Shown one piece after another: positions 63,966 to 64,000 of a stretch of DNA of 64,000 nt (its first letter is position 1; each line of letters begins with the position of its first letter). The notes under the pieces are model-generated. The model did no database searches. It saw nothing but the letters and a program-made list of their open reading frames with translations, and was not told where the DNA came from. Origin of the DNA: Engelhardtia mirabilis (GTDB lineage: Bacteria > Planctomycetota > UBA1135 > GCA-002686595); NCBI RefSeq assembly GCF_007748095.1, contig NZ_CP036287.1, positions 5,580,001 through 5,644,000 of the forward strand. Reading direction: 5' to 3'. The position numbers and the translations under genes were made by a program.

Positions 63966-64000
63966 GGCGGCGATCATAGCTCGACCCCCGCGACGCCTCG

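Overview
The window is about 70% G+C and dense with genes. The family mix points to a high-GC planctomycete or a close relative: a ThuA-like domain fused behind a dehydrogenase-like tail, a DUF1080 (3-keto-disaccharide hydrolase) protein, a sulfatase-like hydrolase, large secreted beta-propeller proteins, and a secreted protein with repeated C...CCxxC metal motifs. This lineage call is inference from gene content; there is no rRNA or other marker here to fix it. No tRNA, rRNA, CRISPR array or prophage was seen.

Left part (1-8200): the 3' end of a ThuA-domain protein, acpS, a CoA-binding protein divergent from endonuclease III, a UspA protein, a large multi-spanning membrane protein, a gap with two kinds of short tandem repeat, then a sulfatase-like lipoprotein followed 1 bp later by a zincin-type metalloprotein. 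From 8311 to 17231 three very long secreted beta-propeller proteins lie in tandem; the third swaps the shared N-terminal domain for six Ig-like repeats. An IS1-like element with imperfect terminal repeats (17237-18420) separates them from a GGDEF-EAL protein.

Middle part (20549-38649): cyaY; a minus-strand cluster (D-serine dehydratase/D-threonine aldolase-like protein, an acidic hypothetical protein, an RlmD-type 23S rRNA methyltransferase, a small four-cysteine protein translationally coupled to it, YqgE, an AsmA-like protein); a lipoprotein with a duplicated domain; trmL coupled to a TPR protein; a CHASE-PAS hybrid histidine kinase; a 171-bp palindromic MITE-like element; a DUF1080 protein; and a glycogen-debranching-like glycosidase.

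Right part: a minus-strand metal-homeostasis island (38817-54205). In order of transcription it holds a His-rich exported protein, an outer-membrane porin with a His-rich loop, ZnuA-ZnuC-ZnuB uptake genes, a Cys-rich exported protein, CusC-CusB-CusA efflux genes, a triple C...CCxxC exported protein and a CopA-type P-ATPase carrying YHS and heavy-metal-binding domains. The architecture suggests import of a scarce divalent metal (probably zinc) next to export of copper or silver. It is followed by an SRPBCC protein, an M48-type membrane protease whose tail is made from 10-bp repeats, a second RND pump (HAE1 type) with its adaptor, an orphan receiver-domain protein and an SGNH-like membrane protein at the right edge.

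Coupled genes commonly overlap by 4 bp (GTGA, ATGA or TTGA), and this fixed many of the start codons given here. GTG and TTG starts are frequent.
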